A stretch of 64,000 nucleotides of DNA from Bacteroidaceae bacterium (GCA_017651245.1 JAGCDQ010000056.1:1-64000); one strand, 5' to 3'; counted from the first letter of the stretch, positions 7,562 through 17,849 are shown. Numbers and translations: made by a program. The notes: generated by a model from the letters alone, not told the origin.

Positions 7562-8808
7562 TTGTTCTTGCGATTTAGATACAGTAATCTTGAAAGACAG
7601 GCAATGAACAGCAAAATCTCAGAAAGCGACATCGTCATCGCTGCCACTTGAATGCCCCAATAGCGAGCCAGCCAGAAGAGCAAGCCCAACGAAATGGTGC
7701 CTGAAATGAACACGGCGAAGAAGAAGAACTTCTGCTGATTCAAGTTGACCAACCCCACGAAACCCAAGAGGAAATTCATACTTCCGAAGATGAGAACGGG
7801 GTACATCCAGTTCAGCAACGGCTTGATTTCGGAGAAGTCCTTGCCGACTAACGACACGAGGAAATCGCCGCAGAAGAAGATGCCCAGTGCCACCACGATG
7901 GCAAGGACAAACAGGAGGAAAGTTGCCCGTTTCAGCAGCGCCATGCTCTTCCCCACTCCCTCTTGCTTAATCTTGAGGCTCATGTGTGGGAACAATGCCT
8001 GCGAGACAGGGGTGATGAACGACTGCGCCGCCTTGATGACCTTCTCAGCCAACGCATACACACCCATTGCCGCATCACTCACAAAGAAGTTCAGCACCAC
8101 GACATTCATATTGCGATACAGGTCGATGCCAATCATGGAGAAGCACAAGGAGAGGCTCTCGCGGAGTTCGGCAAAGACTTCTTTCAGACAAGGTTTCTGG
8201 AGACGAATCTTGAACTGCACCCTCACCAGCACCATGCTCAAGATGGCTGCCAAGAGGAATCCCAAGGAGTTCAGCAGCATGATGTATTCGTAGTCCTCTG
8301 AACGAACCACCACCACAAAGATGAGGATGGTGAAGAGTATCTTGGAGGAGGCATTGACGATGGTCATGTATTTCATGCGCTCCAAACCCTGAAACAGCCA
8401 AGTGGGGATGAACACATCGCCATAAATCATGCCGATGGCAGTCAGGAACATGAAGAAGCGGTCGCTGGTGTCCAACGCCCAATGCGACAATGCCAAGACC
8501 AAGGCGATGCAGAGGGTGGCAACCAGGAAGCGGGCACACAAGATGTTGGAGCAGTACTGTTCCAAGAAAGCGTGATTGTCACGATTCTGGGAAATCTTCT
8601 TCGTGGCAGAGAACTGGAAGCCATACTGTGTCACCACATTGATGTTCTGCACCATCACCAAGATGTAGGCATACACGCCATAGTGCGCCACTCCGATCAC
8701 ATTGGTCAGATACGGGATGACCAGGAGCGGCAGCAAGATATTCAACCCATTCAGAATGGAGAGATAGGTGAAATTCTTGAACACGGTGTTATACTTCTTC
8801 AACTGCAT
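7558..8808 (-). CDS. wzx: Wzx-type polysaccharide flippase
   Basis: A 416-residue integral membrane protein with about 12 hydrophobic segments spread over its full length, typical of the oligosaccharide flippases (MATE-like, RfbX/Wzx). The start MQLKKYNTVFKNFTYLSILNGLNILLPLLVIPYLTNVIG is characteristic of the family's first helix. It would move undecaprenyl-linked repeat units from the inner to the outer face of the cytoplasmic membrane. It overlaps wzy upstream by 10 bases and the beta-helix gene downstream by 4. Confidence 0.88.
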   Translation of the reverse strand: MQLKKYNTVFKNFTYLSILNGLNILLPLLVIPYLTNVIGVAHYGVYAYILVMVQNINVVTQYGFQFSATKKISQNRDNHAFLEQYCSNILCARFLVATLCIALVLALSHWALDTSDRFFMFLTAIGMIYGDVFIPTWLFQGLERMKYMTIVNASSKILFTILIFVVVVRSEDYEYIMLLNSLGFLLAAILSMVLVRVQFKIRLQKPCLKEVFAELRESLSLCFSMIGIDLYRNMNVVVLNFFVSDAAMGVYALAEKVIKAAQSFITPVSQALFPHMSLKIKQEGVGKSMALLKRATFLLFVLAIVVALGIFFCGDFLVSLVGKDFSEIKPLLNWMYPVLIFGSMNFLLGFVGLVNLNQQKFFFFAVFISGTISLGLLFWLARYWGIQVAAMTMSLSEILLFIACLSRLLYLNRKNK

Positions 8809-10046
8809 AACTGAACAGAATCTTTTCGCAATGTAAAAAACTGGATTCCCTTATAGATGAGGAAAAAGAATACCACTGCTTCGAAGGGCTTCAACAGCGC
8901 AAAATAATAGTCAAACCATCCCATAAACAGAAATGATGACATCCATGCGTCAGTCAGAAGCCAAAAAAAGGTCTGCTTACGCAATAGCATCACGCGTATC
9001 AGATATGCGACAGATGAATATAGCAAAACCACAAGCGCACCATACACTGCACCTCCGTAAACATAAACCGTCCCCATAAAAGAACGTACATTGTTCGCAA
9101 ATCCAGACCATGTCGTGAACAAGTAGAATTTGTTCAGGGAAGAAAGCAGCTTGCCGTCCGTAAAGTAATGATATACATTCGCAAACGGCGTGAACAGATA
9201 CTCCACAGACTGATTTTCCAAGATACCACGGTCACAATCCATGCTCAGGCCTAAAAATCCACTTGAAAGATAATGGAAGAAGTTCTTCACGATGAAAAAC
9301 AGAACTTCATCCGTGAAATCCTTGTTCGTGGAGAAAACCAAACTCAAATAGTAACTCAAGAAGAAAAAACCAGCACCTCCAAGCACAACAATCAGAATCA
9401 AGCGCAGAGTGACACGCAATCTGCCAACATAAATATTGAGAAGGACACCTGCCAACAAAGGAATGATGACCCACCCTTTCACCATGTTAAGCACACTTGC
9501 TACCACAATCAATAAAATAAGAACAATGAAATACCAATTCTTTCTGCTGATATAGCAGAAACACAGAATCTCTATCGTAAAAAGCAAGACGAGCACATGC
9601 GCCCATGGCCCCGATGAAGAAGCTTCCTCTGCAAATTCATCACTTCCAAAAGCGGCAATAGTGGCGTTCAGAGAAGAATATAAATGTCCTGCATACACAA
9701 GCAGCAAAAAAACCGTGACAGAGAAAATCAACCACTTATTAGGAAGAACAGGCATCGGAATGGCTGTGACACTCGTTTTCTTGTCAACGAAGAAATTACA
9801 GATGCAACTAGGAATGAAGAACAGCAACAGCCCGACTTCCCATATCAATAAACTTGGATAATAAAAGGGGTAAAGCTTGAAGATAGGCACACACAGTATA
9901 ACAAGGAGCATGATAGCCGCAGCCGGAAGCATCAGAATGTTGAGTGGAGTGTAGATGGTATTCCACATCCGTTTCTCGACAATAGCAAGAAACACAACCT
10001 CTACAATAAAGGCGATAACTATAAGATAGTCAGTAAACGCCATCAT
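8799..10046 (-). CDS. wzy: Wzy-type polysaccharide polymerase
   Basis: A 415-residue membrane protein with about ten hydrophobic helices and a larger periplasmic loop (about residues 265-330, SVEYLFTPFANVYHYFTDGK...). This matches O-antigen/oligosaccharide repeat-unit polymerases, which are very diverse in sequence. Its place between wzz and wzx and its 10-base overlap with wzx support the call more than sequence identity does. It would join flipped repeat units in the periplasm. The gene is more AT-rich than its neighbours, as is usual for wzy. Confidence 0.75.
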   Translation of the reverse strand: MMAFTDYLIVIAFIVEVVFLAIVEKRMWNTIYTPLNILMLPAAAIMLLVILCVPIFKLYPFYYPSLLIWEVGLLLFFIPSCICNFFVDKKTSVTAIPMPVLPNKWLIFSVTVFLLLVYAGHLYSSLNATIAAFGSDEFAEEASSSGPWAHVLVLLFTIEILCFCYISRKNWYFIVLILLIVVASVLNMVKGWVIIPLLAGVLLNIYVGRLRVTLRLILIVVLGGAGFFFLSYYLSLVFSTNKDFTDEVLFFIVKNFFHYLSSGFLGLSMDCDRGILENQSVEYLFTPFANVYHYFTDGKLLSSLNKFYLFTTWSGFANNVRSFMGTVYVYGGAVYGALVVLLYSSVAYLIRVMLLRKQTFFWLLTDAWMSSFLFMGWFDYYFALLKPFEAVVFFFLIYKGIQFFTLRKDSVQLCS

Positions 10047-10061
10047 GCAAACACCCGTTCT

Positions 10062-11081
10062 CTATTTCTTCTTCAAAACCAAATAGCAAGAATACCCCAT
10101 AAAGACCATTACTTCGAACAGCAAGATTATTAACATCCGCTTGGGAGCACTTTTCTTAACTGGTACATATGAAGACTGTATCAGATTATAGACAGGAGTG
10201 CGAGCCTGCACTTTTGCCTGTGCTAAAGAAATCTGTTGTGACAACTGGGTGTAAACCTGATATTTCGAACTCATCTCATTCTCCAAATATTCAGAGCGTG
10301 TCTTGAAACGCTCCAGCAGCGTATTTTGATGAGAATCAACATATTCAGCATATTGCTGAGTGGCCTGCTGGTATTCTTTCCGCGCATCTGTCTGAAGCTT
10401 CAAAAGATAGTCCAAATCCTGCTTCGCTTTATTGGTGCGGTATTGGAAAATATAAGATTGCAAACGTGAGGATACTGTATCGACCAAACAAGCAGCCACA
10501 TAAGGATCCTGCATGGTTACTTGGATATCAATGATGCTAGTCTTGGCATCCAATTTCACCACAATACAGTCGGACAAATTCTTTAACATACCCAATCGCT
10601 CTTCCGAAATGCGCTTGGGGTCGGCAACCTTACTTTCTTCTTGGGGTGCTATCATCCAGTGAGAAATACTTTGTTTTATTGCCACCCACCAAGGTACACT
10701 TTGATGATTCTCCAGATAATCTTCCAAGGTGGTTGAAAGCGAACCGTCATCCGTGGTGACATGGACTTTCATCAACCTCTCCAAGAAATCAGTTGACGCC
10801 ACAATTTCTGGATAAAGTTCTGGATAGAAGGCATCCTCATCTCCTCCTAAACGTCCCAAATTCAACCCCGCCATTGAGGCAAGTGATTCCATGTTACCAC
10901 CCATAGACATTCCTCCCGATGAAAATTCTGGAGCCAAAGTCACAGATGAAGTATACACTTTAGGCAAACTAAATGCGATAACGGCAGCAACAATAAACGT
11001 GATACCGAATGCCACAAGATATCCCTTCTTGTTCTCTTTTAAGATAGAAAAGAAATCTGATATGTTAAAGTTCTCTTTCAT
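10062..11081 (-). CDS. wzz: Wzz chain-length determinant
   Basis: 339 residues with the Wzz/PCP layout: a cytoplasmic N-terminus, a first membrane helix (about 19-40, GYLVAFGITFIVAAVIAFSL), a large periplasmic part with coiled-coil helices (about 220-300) and a second membrane helix near the end (about 315-335, MLIILLFEVMVFMGYSCYLV) followed by KKK. It lacks the C-terminal tyrosine kinase domain of Wzc proteins, and no separate kinase is seen in the window. It would control chain length of the polymer made by Wzy. It begins 13 bases before the end of glf's spacer in one operon. Confidence 0.87.
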   Translation of the reverse strand: MKENFNISDFFSILKENKKGYLVAFGITFIVAAVIAFSLPKVYTSSVTLAPEFSSGGMSMGGNMESLASMAGLNLGRLGGDEDAFYPELYPEIVASTDFLERLMKVHVTTDDGSLSTTLEDYLENHQSVPWWVAIKQSISHWMIAPQEESKVADPKRISEERLGMLKNLSDCIVVKLDAKTSIIDIQVTMQDPYVAACLVDTVSSRLQSYIFQYRTNKAKQDLDYLLKLQTDARKEYQQATQQYAEYVDSHQNTLLERFKTRSEYLENEMSSKYQVYTQLSQQISLAQAKVQARTPVYNLIQSSYVPVKKSAPKRMLIILLFEVMVFMGYSCYLVLKKK

Positions 11082-11094
11082 ACATTATTTATTA

Positions 11095-12213
11095 TTACAT
11101 CTTTGTAACCATCTCCATCGCCTGCTCTATCACCTTGTGCATATCATAATACTTATATTCTGCCAATCGACCACCAAAGATGACTTTATCTTGGGCGTCG
11201 GCAAGAACTTTGTATTTGGCATAAAGCTCAGAGTTCTTGTCATCATTCACAGGATAATAGGGTTCGTCACCTGGCTGCCACTCCTTGCTGAATTCTTTGG
11301 AGATAACCGTATCTGGGCACTCAGAAAGTGCGGAACCAAACATCTCGAAGTGTTTATGCTCGATAATGCGGGTGTAGGGTGTCTCGGCATCAGTGTAATT
11401 GACCACTGCATTGCCCTGGTAGTTCTCCATACCTTCCAGCAACTCGGTTTCGAAGGAAACGGTACGGTACTGCAAGTGCCCATATTGATAGTTGAAATAT
11501 CGGTCAATCTCTCCTGTGTAGATGACCCTGTAGGCACAGGCATCCAATTCCTCTTTTTGGTCGAAGTAGTCAATGCCGAGTCGCACTTCACAGCCTTCGA
11601 GCATCTTCTCTATCAATGCAGTATATCCTCCTTCTGGAATGCCCTGATATTTTTCGTTGAAGTAGTTGTTGTCGAACGTGAAGCGGACAGGCAAACGCTT
11701 GATGATGAACGCTGGCAATTCTGTGCACTTGCGACCCCATTGCTTCTGCGTATAGCCTTTAATCAATGCCTCATAAATATCTTTCCCGATAAGGCTAATA
11801 GCCTGTTCTTCTAAATTCTGTGGATTTTCAATATGATATTCTTTCTTCTGCTCTTCAATCTTTGCCTTCGCTTCTTCAGGAGTCTTCACCCCCCACATCT
11901 GATAGAAGGTGTTCATATTGAAAGGCAAGTTGTAGAGCTTTCCTTTATAGTTGGCCACAGGAGAATTGGTGTAGCGATTGAACTCCACGAAACTGTTCAC
12001 GAAGTCCCAAACTTGCTTGTTGCTCGTATGGAAAATGTGTGCTCCATACTTGTGCACATTGATGCCATGTACCTTTTCCGTATAAACATTGCCACCAATA
12101 TGGTCGCGTTTGTCTATCAGCAAGACTGAATAGCCCTTCTGCTTGAGGAGATAGGCTGATACGGCTCCGAAGAGTCCTGTACCGACAATCAAGAAATCAT
12201 ACTTCGCAACCAT
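11095..12213 (-). CDS. glf: UDP-galactopyranose mutase
   Basis: A 372-residue flavoenzyme that converts UDP-galactopyranose to UDP-galactofuranose. The N-terminus holds the FAD-binding GTGLFGA motif (residues 11-17) followed by LLIDKRDHIGGN, a family hallmark; further signatures are NLPFNM, the Trp/Arg region KQWGRKCTELP, and the C-terminal GRLAEYKYYDMH segment. The ATG at 12213 (MVAKYDFLIVG) is chosen because a start at 12240 would run back into the end of the export gene. Its presence implies that the polymer contains galactofuranose. Confidence 0.92.
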   Translation of the reverse strand: MVAKYDFLIVGTGLFGAVSAYLLKQKGYSVLLIDKRDHIGGNVYTEKVHGINVHKYGAHIFHTSNKQVWDFVNSFVEFNRYTNSPVANYKGKLYNLPFNMNTFYQMWGVKTPEEAKAKIEEQKKEYHIENPQNLEEQAISLIGKDIYEALIKGYTQKQWGRKCTELPAFIIKRLPVRFTFDNNYFNEKYQGIPEGGYTALIEKMLEGCEVRLGIDYFDQKEELDACAYRVIYTGEIDRYFNYQYGHLQYRTVSFETELLEGMENYQGNAVVNYTDAETPYTRIIEHKHFEMFGSALSECPDTVISKEFSKEWQPGDEPYYPVNDDKNSELYAKYKVLADAQDKVIFGGRLAEYKYYDMHKVIEQAMEMVTKM

Positions 12214-12220
12214 ATTGCCA

Positions 12221-14779
12221 TTATTTAAGGATGTTAGCAATCGTCACCATCATGGTGGCGACAGAAGCTGCCGATGTTCCCATACCGATATATTCTGCCG
12301 TCGTCATCTTGTTCTTCTGTTTCTTTGATGGTACAACGATGGTACAACCTGGTTGAACAGCCTTCTTGCTGTGATGATCCAACAGTTCCACGGCTCCGTT
12401 CATGTAAATGGCATATACTCGTGCCTTGCGGGCATTATCGCCATAACCACCTGCACGCTTGATGTAATATTTCAGCGATTCGCCCTTCTTGTAGTTCATA
12501 GAGATGGGGTACATCACATCACCACTGATCTTCACGATGGATGAATATTGAGGGACAACCAACCTATCTCCTTCTCTCAACACAATATCGTCTTCGCATC
12601 CAGGAGTCTTTGAAGCTTTTTCCAAATCAATTGCAACAGGGAAAATCGTACCGACATCCAGTTTCATCATCAACAAAGAGTCTGCACGGTTTAAGTCAAA
12701 ATTCTTATTATCACTCTGCATGGACTCCTCATAAAGTGCAATTTGAGATGCCCGGAGCGAAGCCTCCTGTTGCTGACGCTCCTCCTCTGTCATTCTCCTT
12801 TCCAAACGTGCACCCTTCGCATATCCTAAAGAACTGAGTCCACCTGCAGATTTAACGAGGTCACTCAAACGATAATTTTTGTTGGTCATGGCATAGGTCC
12901 CAGGAAAGTTTACAGCACCAGAAACAGACACGTTTTGTTGTTCTGTATAAGAAGGGCTTTTTCGTACTGCCACCTGATCATAAGGCTGCAAAATAAAGCC
13001 TGCTTCTCCATCCACCACAAAACCATTCTTCAAAGCAAATGAATATGTTTCTGTCAAATTCTCATCATCCACCAAAGCCTCAGGATTATCGATGCGTCGA
13101 TACACATCTACTTTCACCGTTGATGCTGCATCCGTCAAGCCACCAGCTTGAAGCACGAGGTCTTCTATTGTCGTATTATCTGCATAAACATATACACCTG
13201 GATAATTCACTTCTCCCGTAATGGACAACGTTTGTTCACCTATCATATCTGTCTTGCTGGGGATGAACAGCACATCATTTTTACGAAGTGGAATGTCTGC
13301 CACGGTTCCATTCATGATGCCTTGAATATCTACAGCCAACACCTCCAGTGTCAAATCGTCTTTCTGACGGTGCATCACGGCACGATTCGTGAAAGCATCT
13401 TCACGAAGTCCTTCGGCAACCTTCACCAAATCTCTGACAGAACTAACGTTACCCCCTAATTCATACATACCACTGTGGAACACAGCTCCACGCACCTCCA
13501 CCATATTGGAATAGCGGGCTACAACGCTATCAATTGTGACAGAGTCGCCATCTGCCAACGTGAAATTGCTCCAATCGAACTCGCCCACCGTATGAATTGA
13601 ATATTCAGCACCATCCTTACGGGTGACACGAATACTCTTCTTATAAGCATCGCCTGTAAAACCACCTGTATATCTAAGTAAAGTGGAAAGAGTTTCCTCT
13701 CGCTTCATTTCGTAGAACATCGGACGCTTGACTTTACCACGCACTTCCACCAGTTCATCGTATGGACCCACCACCACAATATCATTATCATTCAGTCGCA
13801 CATCTCCACGCGCATTACCATTGAGAATGTAATCATAAACATCAATCGACGCAATGACTCTACCCTGACGATAAACCTTGATATCACGCAACGTACCGAT
13901 GTCGTTGATACCACCAGCTGCATAAAGTGCATTAAATGCCGATGAGAGGGAACTCAGCGTATAGGTTCCTGGCACATTCACTTCACCCATCACCTGCACT
14001 TGAATGCTACGTGTGCTCCCCACTGACAAAGAGATACTTGAGTCAGAATAAAAGCGTCCCAGACGTGAACGGAGATAAGAAGTCGCTTCTGACACACTCA
14101 TCCCTCCAATCTTACAAGGTCCCACGCCAGGAATCACCACCGTTCCATCAGGCGAGACGGTTTCTGTAAAGGTTTCTTGTGAAGCACCCCAAACATCTAT
14201 GATGACTTCATCACCAGCTCCCAATCGGTAGTTCGCTGGAGTCGCCATATTCATATTAGGCTGGAACGTCAACATCTGATTATTAAAGATATTGCGTCCA
14301 AACACCTCATTCTCATCCCTGAAATAATTCTGATAATAGATGAGTGAGTCAATGTCCATAAAGCCAATCTCGTCATTCATCGACTGCATTCTCTCGGCAC
14401 GAGTTCCATAATTGCGATTCTGTACACGCACCTGTGACTGAATCATATACTGATTCTGTTGTTGACTCGTTTCTCCATTAATCTGCCTTTCTTGACGAAT
14501 ACGACTTTGAGATTTTCCAGCATTCTTCCCCGTCAGATCCGATGCCCCTAAATTCTGTTGCTCCGCTTCATACTTCTTTCTGATACGGCGCAATTGTTCC
14601 GTAGTCACACCCCTTTGCAGAAGTTTAGACACAATTTGTTGCTGTGTGGAACCCCTCTCCTGCTCTTGCTGCACATACTTTATCACCTGCTCATCCGACA
14701 TCGATTGGGAAAAGGCAGGAAGACCTATCGCAAATAGGCCTGCTATAAAGACAATTTTCTTGATAAAAGACACCTTCAT
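12221..14779 (-). CDS. Wza-like polysaccharide export protein with SLBB repeats
   Basis: 852 residues, far larger than enterobacterial Wza (about 380). A signal peptide (MKVSFIKKIVFIAGLFAIGLPAFS) is followed by a Gln-rich region, then the polysaccharide export domain (about 185-275, YRLGAGDEVIIDVWGASQE) and a series of SLBB domains, visible as repeated VEVRGAVFHSGMYELGG / SITGEVNYPGVYVY / VSGAVNFPGTYAMT / ISGDVMYPISM units. The C-terminus ends in a hydrophobic Gly/Ala segment. It would form the outer-membrane channel of the pathway. It lies 19 bases past the sugar transferase gene, in one operon. Confidence 0.88.
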   Translation of the reverse strand: MKVSFIKKIVFIAGLFAIGLPAFSQSMSDEQVIKYVQQEQERGSTQQQIVSKLLQRGVTTEQLRRIRKKYEAEQQNLGASDLTGKNAGKSQSRIRQERQINGETSQQQNQYMIQSQVRVQNRNYGTRAERMQSMNDEIGFMDIDSLIYYQNYFRDENEVFGRNIFNNQMLTFQPNMNMATPANYRLGAGDEVIIDVWGASQETFTETVSPDGTVVIPGVGPCKIGGMSVSEATSYLRSRLGRFYSDSSISLSVGSTRSIQVQVMGEVNVPGTYTLSSLSSAFNALYAAGGINDIGTLRDIKVYRQGRVIASIDVYDYILNGNARGDVRLNDNDIVVVGPYDELVEVRGKVKRPMFYEMKREETLSTLLRYTGGFTGDAYKKSIRVTRKDGAEYSIHTVGEFDWSNFTLADGDSVTIDSVVARYSNMVEVRGAVFHSGMYELGGNVSSVRDLVKVAEGLREDAFTNRAVMHRQKDDLTLEVLAVDIQGIMNGTVADIPLRKNDVLFIPSKTDMIGEQTLSITGEVNYPGVYVYADNTTIEDLVLQAGGLTDAASTVKVDVYRRIDNPEALVDDENLTETYSFALKNGFVVDGEAGFILQPYDQVAVRKSPSYTEQQNVSVSGAVNFPGTYAMTNKNYRLSDLVKSAGGLSSLGYAKGARLERRMTEEERQQQEASLRASQIALYEESMQSDNKNFDLNRADSLLMMKLDVGTIFPVAIDLEKASKTPGCEDDIVLREGDRLVVPQYSSIVKISGDVMYPISMNYKKGESLKYYIKRAGGYGDNARKARVYAIYMNGAVELLDHHSKKAVQPGCTIVVPSKKQKNKMTTAEYIGMGTSAASVATMMVTIANILK

Positions 14780-14798
14780 GGCGTTGGTATATTAAGAT

Positions 14799-15413
14799 TT
14801 AGATATTAAACACTGTTTTGAATATGATTTTGACATCAAGCCACAAACTGCGATTTCTCAGATAGTCAAGATCCATGTCAAGTCTTTTCAGCATCTTCTC
14901 CATCGTATCAGTATAACCATTCTCAATGGTTGCCAATGATGTCACACCTGGGACTGTGTGGAACAACAACTGATAATCAGGATTCTTCTCCATGATTTTA
15001 TCGATAAAAAACTGACGCTCTGGTCGATAACCGACGAAAGACATATCTCCCTTCAACACATTCCAGATTTGGGGTAGTTCATCCAAATGGTGTCTGCGAA
15101 GCACCTTCCCGAACTCTGTCAGACGAGGATCATCCTCTTGCTCCAACTGTGGAACACCATCTTTCTCTGCATCCACCACCATTGTACGGAACTTATAAAT
15201 CTTGAATGGCTTTCCGCCTTTTCCTATGCGCTCCTGACAGTAAATAACAGGTCCAGAAGCACTCCATCTCTGCCGGATGTATATATATAGAAAAATGGGA
15301 GACAGCACTATCAGCAGGAACATTGCACCAACAACATCTCCCACACGCTTCAGCGACCTCTCCAAGCCATTCATTCCGTCTATATTCATCGACTCTTTTT
15401 CTTGACTCATCAA
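14799..15413 (-). CDS. Initiating sugar (undecaprenyl-phosphate) transferase
   Basis: 204 residues of the bacterial sugar transferase family (catalytic half of WbaP/PglC type). One membrane segment near residues 28-48 (VGAMFLLIVLSPIFLYIYI) is followed by the family blocks QERIGKGGKPFKIYKFRTM, DDPRLTEFGKVLRRHHLDELPQ (with the acidic catalytic residues) and SFVGYRPER. It moves the first sugar phosphate onto undecaprenyl phosphate on the inner face of the membrane. It is the first gene of the locus, behind a divergent spacer with pepT, so transcription of the whole unit likely starts just upstream. Confidence 0.9.
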   Translation of the reverse strand: MMSQEKESMNIDGMNGLERSLKRVGDVVGAMFLLIVLSPIFLYIYIRQRWSASGPVIYCQERIGKGGKPFKIYKFRTMVVDAEKDGVPQLEQEDDPRLTEFGKVLRRHHLDELPQIWNVLKGDMSFVGYRPERQFFIDKIMEKNPDYQLLFHTVPGVTSLATIENGYTDTMEKMLKRLDMDLDYLRNRSLWLDVKIIFKTVFNI

Positions 15414-15490
15414 TTTTTCTTTATCCTTATATATGTAAATATATAACGAATTTGCCTTACGTTTATTATACTTTTTTTACAAAAACCGGA

Positions 15491-15498
15491 CAAAGTTA
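15491..15498 (-). promoter_or_regulatory. -7 box of the polysaccharide operon
   Basis: A perfect TAACTTTG on the minus strand, 78 bases before the sugar transferase start. No clear TTG is seen 19-21 bases further upstream. The long, AT-rich 5' leader could hold regulation, but no hairpin is seen. Confidence 0.5.
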
Positions 15499-15622
15499 GC
15501 AATAATTTGCGGATTAATGACACATATACGATGTTTTTTACTTAAATTCGCATTCAAAAAGAAAAACGGCACCTGATTCACGCTCTATCAGCCACCGCTA
15601 AGAATATACAAACAACAAAAAC

Positions 15623-16843
15623 ATGAATATAGTTGAACGATTTCTAAGTTACGTATCCTTCGACACACAGTCGTCCGAAGACACCAATACAACTCCTTCC
15701 ACTGACAAGCAACTCATCTTTGCGCAGCACTTGAAAGAAGAGTTGATAGCTGAGGGATTGCAAGATGTTGAATTAGACACATTGGGCTATCTTTATGCCA
15801 CCCTACCCGCCAACACTCCAAAACCCATACCCACCATTGGCTTCATTGCCCACATGGACACCAGTCCTGATGCTTCAGGGAAGGATGTAAAGCCACGTAT
15901 TGTAAAGAACTACGATGGTAGTGACATCGTCCTCTCAGAAGGTGTTGTCACCTCACCCACCAAGTTTCCCGAACTACTTGACCACAAAGGCGAAGACCTC
16001 ATTGTGACCGATGGAACTACTTTGCTTGGAGCCGATGACAAGGCAGGAATTGCTGAAATCGTTCAAGCAATGGTCTATCTGCAACAACATCCTGAGATAG
16101 AACATGGTAAAATCCGCATTGGCTTCAATCCCGATGAAGAAATCGGGAAGGGTGCGCATCACTTTGATGTTGAGAAGTTTGGATGCGACTTTGCCTACAC
16201 AATGGATGGAAGTGAAGTGGGTGAAATCGAGTTTGAGAATTTCAATGCAGCTTCTGCTAAGATCACCATTAATGGTTGTTCTGTTCATCCTGGTTATGCA
16301 AAAGGGAAAATGGTGAATGCCGCCCGCATCGCCACAGAGCTAGTCAGTATGTTACCAGCCAACGAAACACCGGAAACCACAGAAGGTTATGAAGGTTTCT
16401 TCCATCTCACCAACATCAGCGGCACGTGTGAAAAAGCCCAACTTTCCTTCATCATTCGTGATCACAACCGAGCATGTTTCGAGAACAGAAAGGCAAAAAT
16501 ATCAGATATCGTAGAAATCATCAATGAAAAATACGGGAAGGGTATAACGCAATTGGAAATAAAAGATCAATATTACAACATGCGTGAAAAACTGGAAGAC
16601 AAGATGCACATCATCGAAATTGCCAAACAAGCCATTACTGCCGCTGGTATGACGCCAAAGATCCGTGCCATCAGAGGAGGGACAGATGGTGCACAACTCT
16701 CTTTCTGCGGGCTTCCCTGCCCCAACATTTTCGCGGGTGGTCTCAACTTCCACGGACCTCATGAGTTCTGTCCTGTGCAGAGTATGGAAAAGGCGATGAT
16801 GACCGTGGTGAACATCTGTCAGATAGTTGCAAAAAAACTATAA
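15623..16843 (+). CDS. pepT: Peptidase T (tripeptide aminopeptidase)
   Basis: 406 residues, the usual length for this M20 family metallopeptidase that removes the N-terminal residue from tripeptides in the cytoplasm. Metal-binding features are visible: [19 protein letters not shown] (His77, Asp79), GADDKAG (about 136-142) and [13 protein letters not shown] (catalytic Glu pair at 172-173), with HEFCP near the C-terminus supplying the last His. Its 3' end overlaps the convergent hslR gene by 6 bases. It is divergent from the polysaccharide operon. A weak TAAATTCG box at 15543-15550 may be its promoter. Confidence 0.95.
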   Translation: MNIVERFLSYVSFDTQSSEDTNTTPSTDKQLIFAQHLKEELIAEGLQDVELDTLGYLYATLPANTPKPIPTIGFIAHMDTSPDASGKDVKPRIVKNYDGSDIVLSEGVVTSPTKFPELLDHKGEDLIVTDGTTLLGADDKAGIAEIVQAMVYLQQHPEIEHGKIRIGFNPDEEIGKGAHHFDVEKFGCDFAYTMDGSEVGEIEFENFNAASAKITINGCSVHPGYAKGKMVNAARIATELVSMLPANETPETTEGYEGFFHLTNISGTCEKAQLSFIIRDHNRACFENRKAKISDIVEIINEKYGKGITQLEIKDQYYNMREKLEDKMHIIEIAKQAITAAGMTPKIRAIRGGTDGAQLSFCGLPCPNIFAGGLNFHGPHEFCPVQSMEKAMMTVVNICQIVAKKL

Positions 16844-17284
16844 TGCCTCTTCCTCGTCTTCGTCATCGAAATCAAAATCAAAATCATTATCGAAATCAGA
16901 ATCGCCCCAAAAGACTGGCTGGATAAAATCATCAAGATCACGACGTTCCTTTTTGGTGGGGCGTCCTGTACCACGTGCCCTACCAACAAAACCACTAATG
17001 CGATTCATTTCCAGGAGTTCAAGTTGTTCCTTTGTCGTCACATTTTCCAACACCTCCGGAACGAGTTTCGCACCCACACGGTTCTGAATGGCCTGTAAAA
17101 TCTTGAAAGAGTATGTGATGGGAGGCTTGCGCACCTCTATCACATCACCCTCCTTCACCATCTTCGAAGCCTTCTGTTTCACACCACCTATAGTGACACG
17201 ACCATTCTTACAGGCATCAGCAGCAATGGAACGTGTCTTGAAGATACGTGCAGCCCATAACCATTTATCAAGTCTTGCTTCCAT
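16838..17284 (-). CDS. hslR: S4-domain RNA-binding protein, Hsp15 family
   Basis: 148 residues. The N-terminal S4 domain ([19 protein letters not shown]..., to about residue 60, with [10 protein letters not shown] and VKEGDVIEV) matches Hsp15, which binds 50S subunits carrying stalled nascent chains. A basic stretch ([20 protein letters not shown]) follows, as in the family. The last 20 residues are an unusual acidic low-complexity tail of alternating Asp and Phe ending in DDEDEEEAL. Its stop overlaps pepT's by 6 bases. It follows pth by one base and is co-transcribed with it, joining two translation-quality genes. Confidence 0.88.
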   Translation of the reverse strand: MEARLDKWLWAARIFKTRSIAADACKNGRVTIGGVKQKASKMVKEGDVIEVRKPPITYSFKILQAIQNRVGAKLVPEVLENVTTKEQLELLEMNRISGFVGRARGTGRPTKKERRDLDDFIQPVFWGDSDFDNDFDFDFDDEDEEEAL

Positions 17285-17285
17285 G

Positions 17286-17849
17286 CTACTTCTTGTTATA
17301 TTGATTCATCGTACGATCCAAACCCTGCAAACAAAAGCTTTTCATCATCTCGGCTACATACTCCAATTTCTCCTCGACAATCTTATTTTCTTCATCGCTG
17401 AACGCACCCAGAACAAAATCGACCTGTGCCCCCTTTGGAAAGTCGTTGCCAATGCCAAATCTAATGCGAGCATAGTTCTGGGTCATCATGCACGACTCTA
17501 TGCTTTTCAGTCCGTTATGCCCACCAGCACCGCCATTTCCACGCATACGGATCTTACCAACTGGCAAACTAAGATCATCGACAATGACAAGCAGATTTTC
17601 CATCGGAATCTTTTCCTGCTGCACCCAATAGCGCACCGCTTGCCCCGACAAGTTCATGTAGGTAGAGGGTTTAAGCAGAGTGATTTCCGCATTCTTCACA
17701 CGCGTCTTGGCAATGGCACCATAACGCTTATCCAGCCATTCTGCACCCTGCTTCTTGGCAAAGGAATCAACAACACGGAAACCAATATTATGGCGAGTGT
17801 CCATATATTCGTCTCCTATATTCCCAAGACCTACTATCAGATATTTCAT
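17286..17849 (-). CDS. pth: Peptidyl-tRNA hydrolase
   Basis: 187 residues from the ATG at 17849 ([12 protein letters not shown]), the normal family start and length. It frees tRNA from peptidyl-tRNA that drops off ribosomes. Seen are [22 protein letters not shown] with the catalytic His, [12 protein letters not shown], and the [27 protein letters not shown] block that binds the substrate. An in-frame start at 17903 would add [18 protein letters not shown]; this extension is Trp/Leu-rich and may be real in this lineage, so the start is not certain. It lies between rplY and hslR on the same strand. Confidence 0.93.
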   Translation of the reverse strand: MKYLIVGLGNIGDEYMDTRHNIGFRVVDSFAKKQGAEWLDKRYGAIAKTRVKNAEITLLKPSTYMNLSGQAVRYWVQQEKIPMENLLVIVDDLSLPVGKIRMRGNGGAGGHNGLKSIESCMMTQNYARIRFGIGNDFPKGAQVDFVLGAFSDEENKIVEEKLEYVAEMMKSFCLQGLDRTMNQYNKK

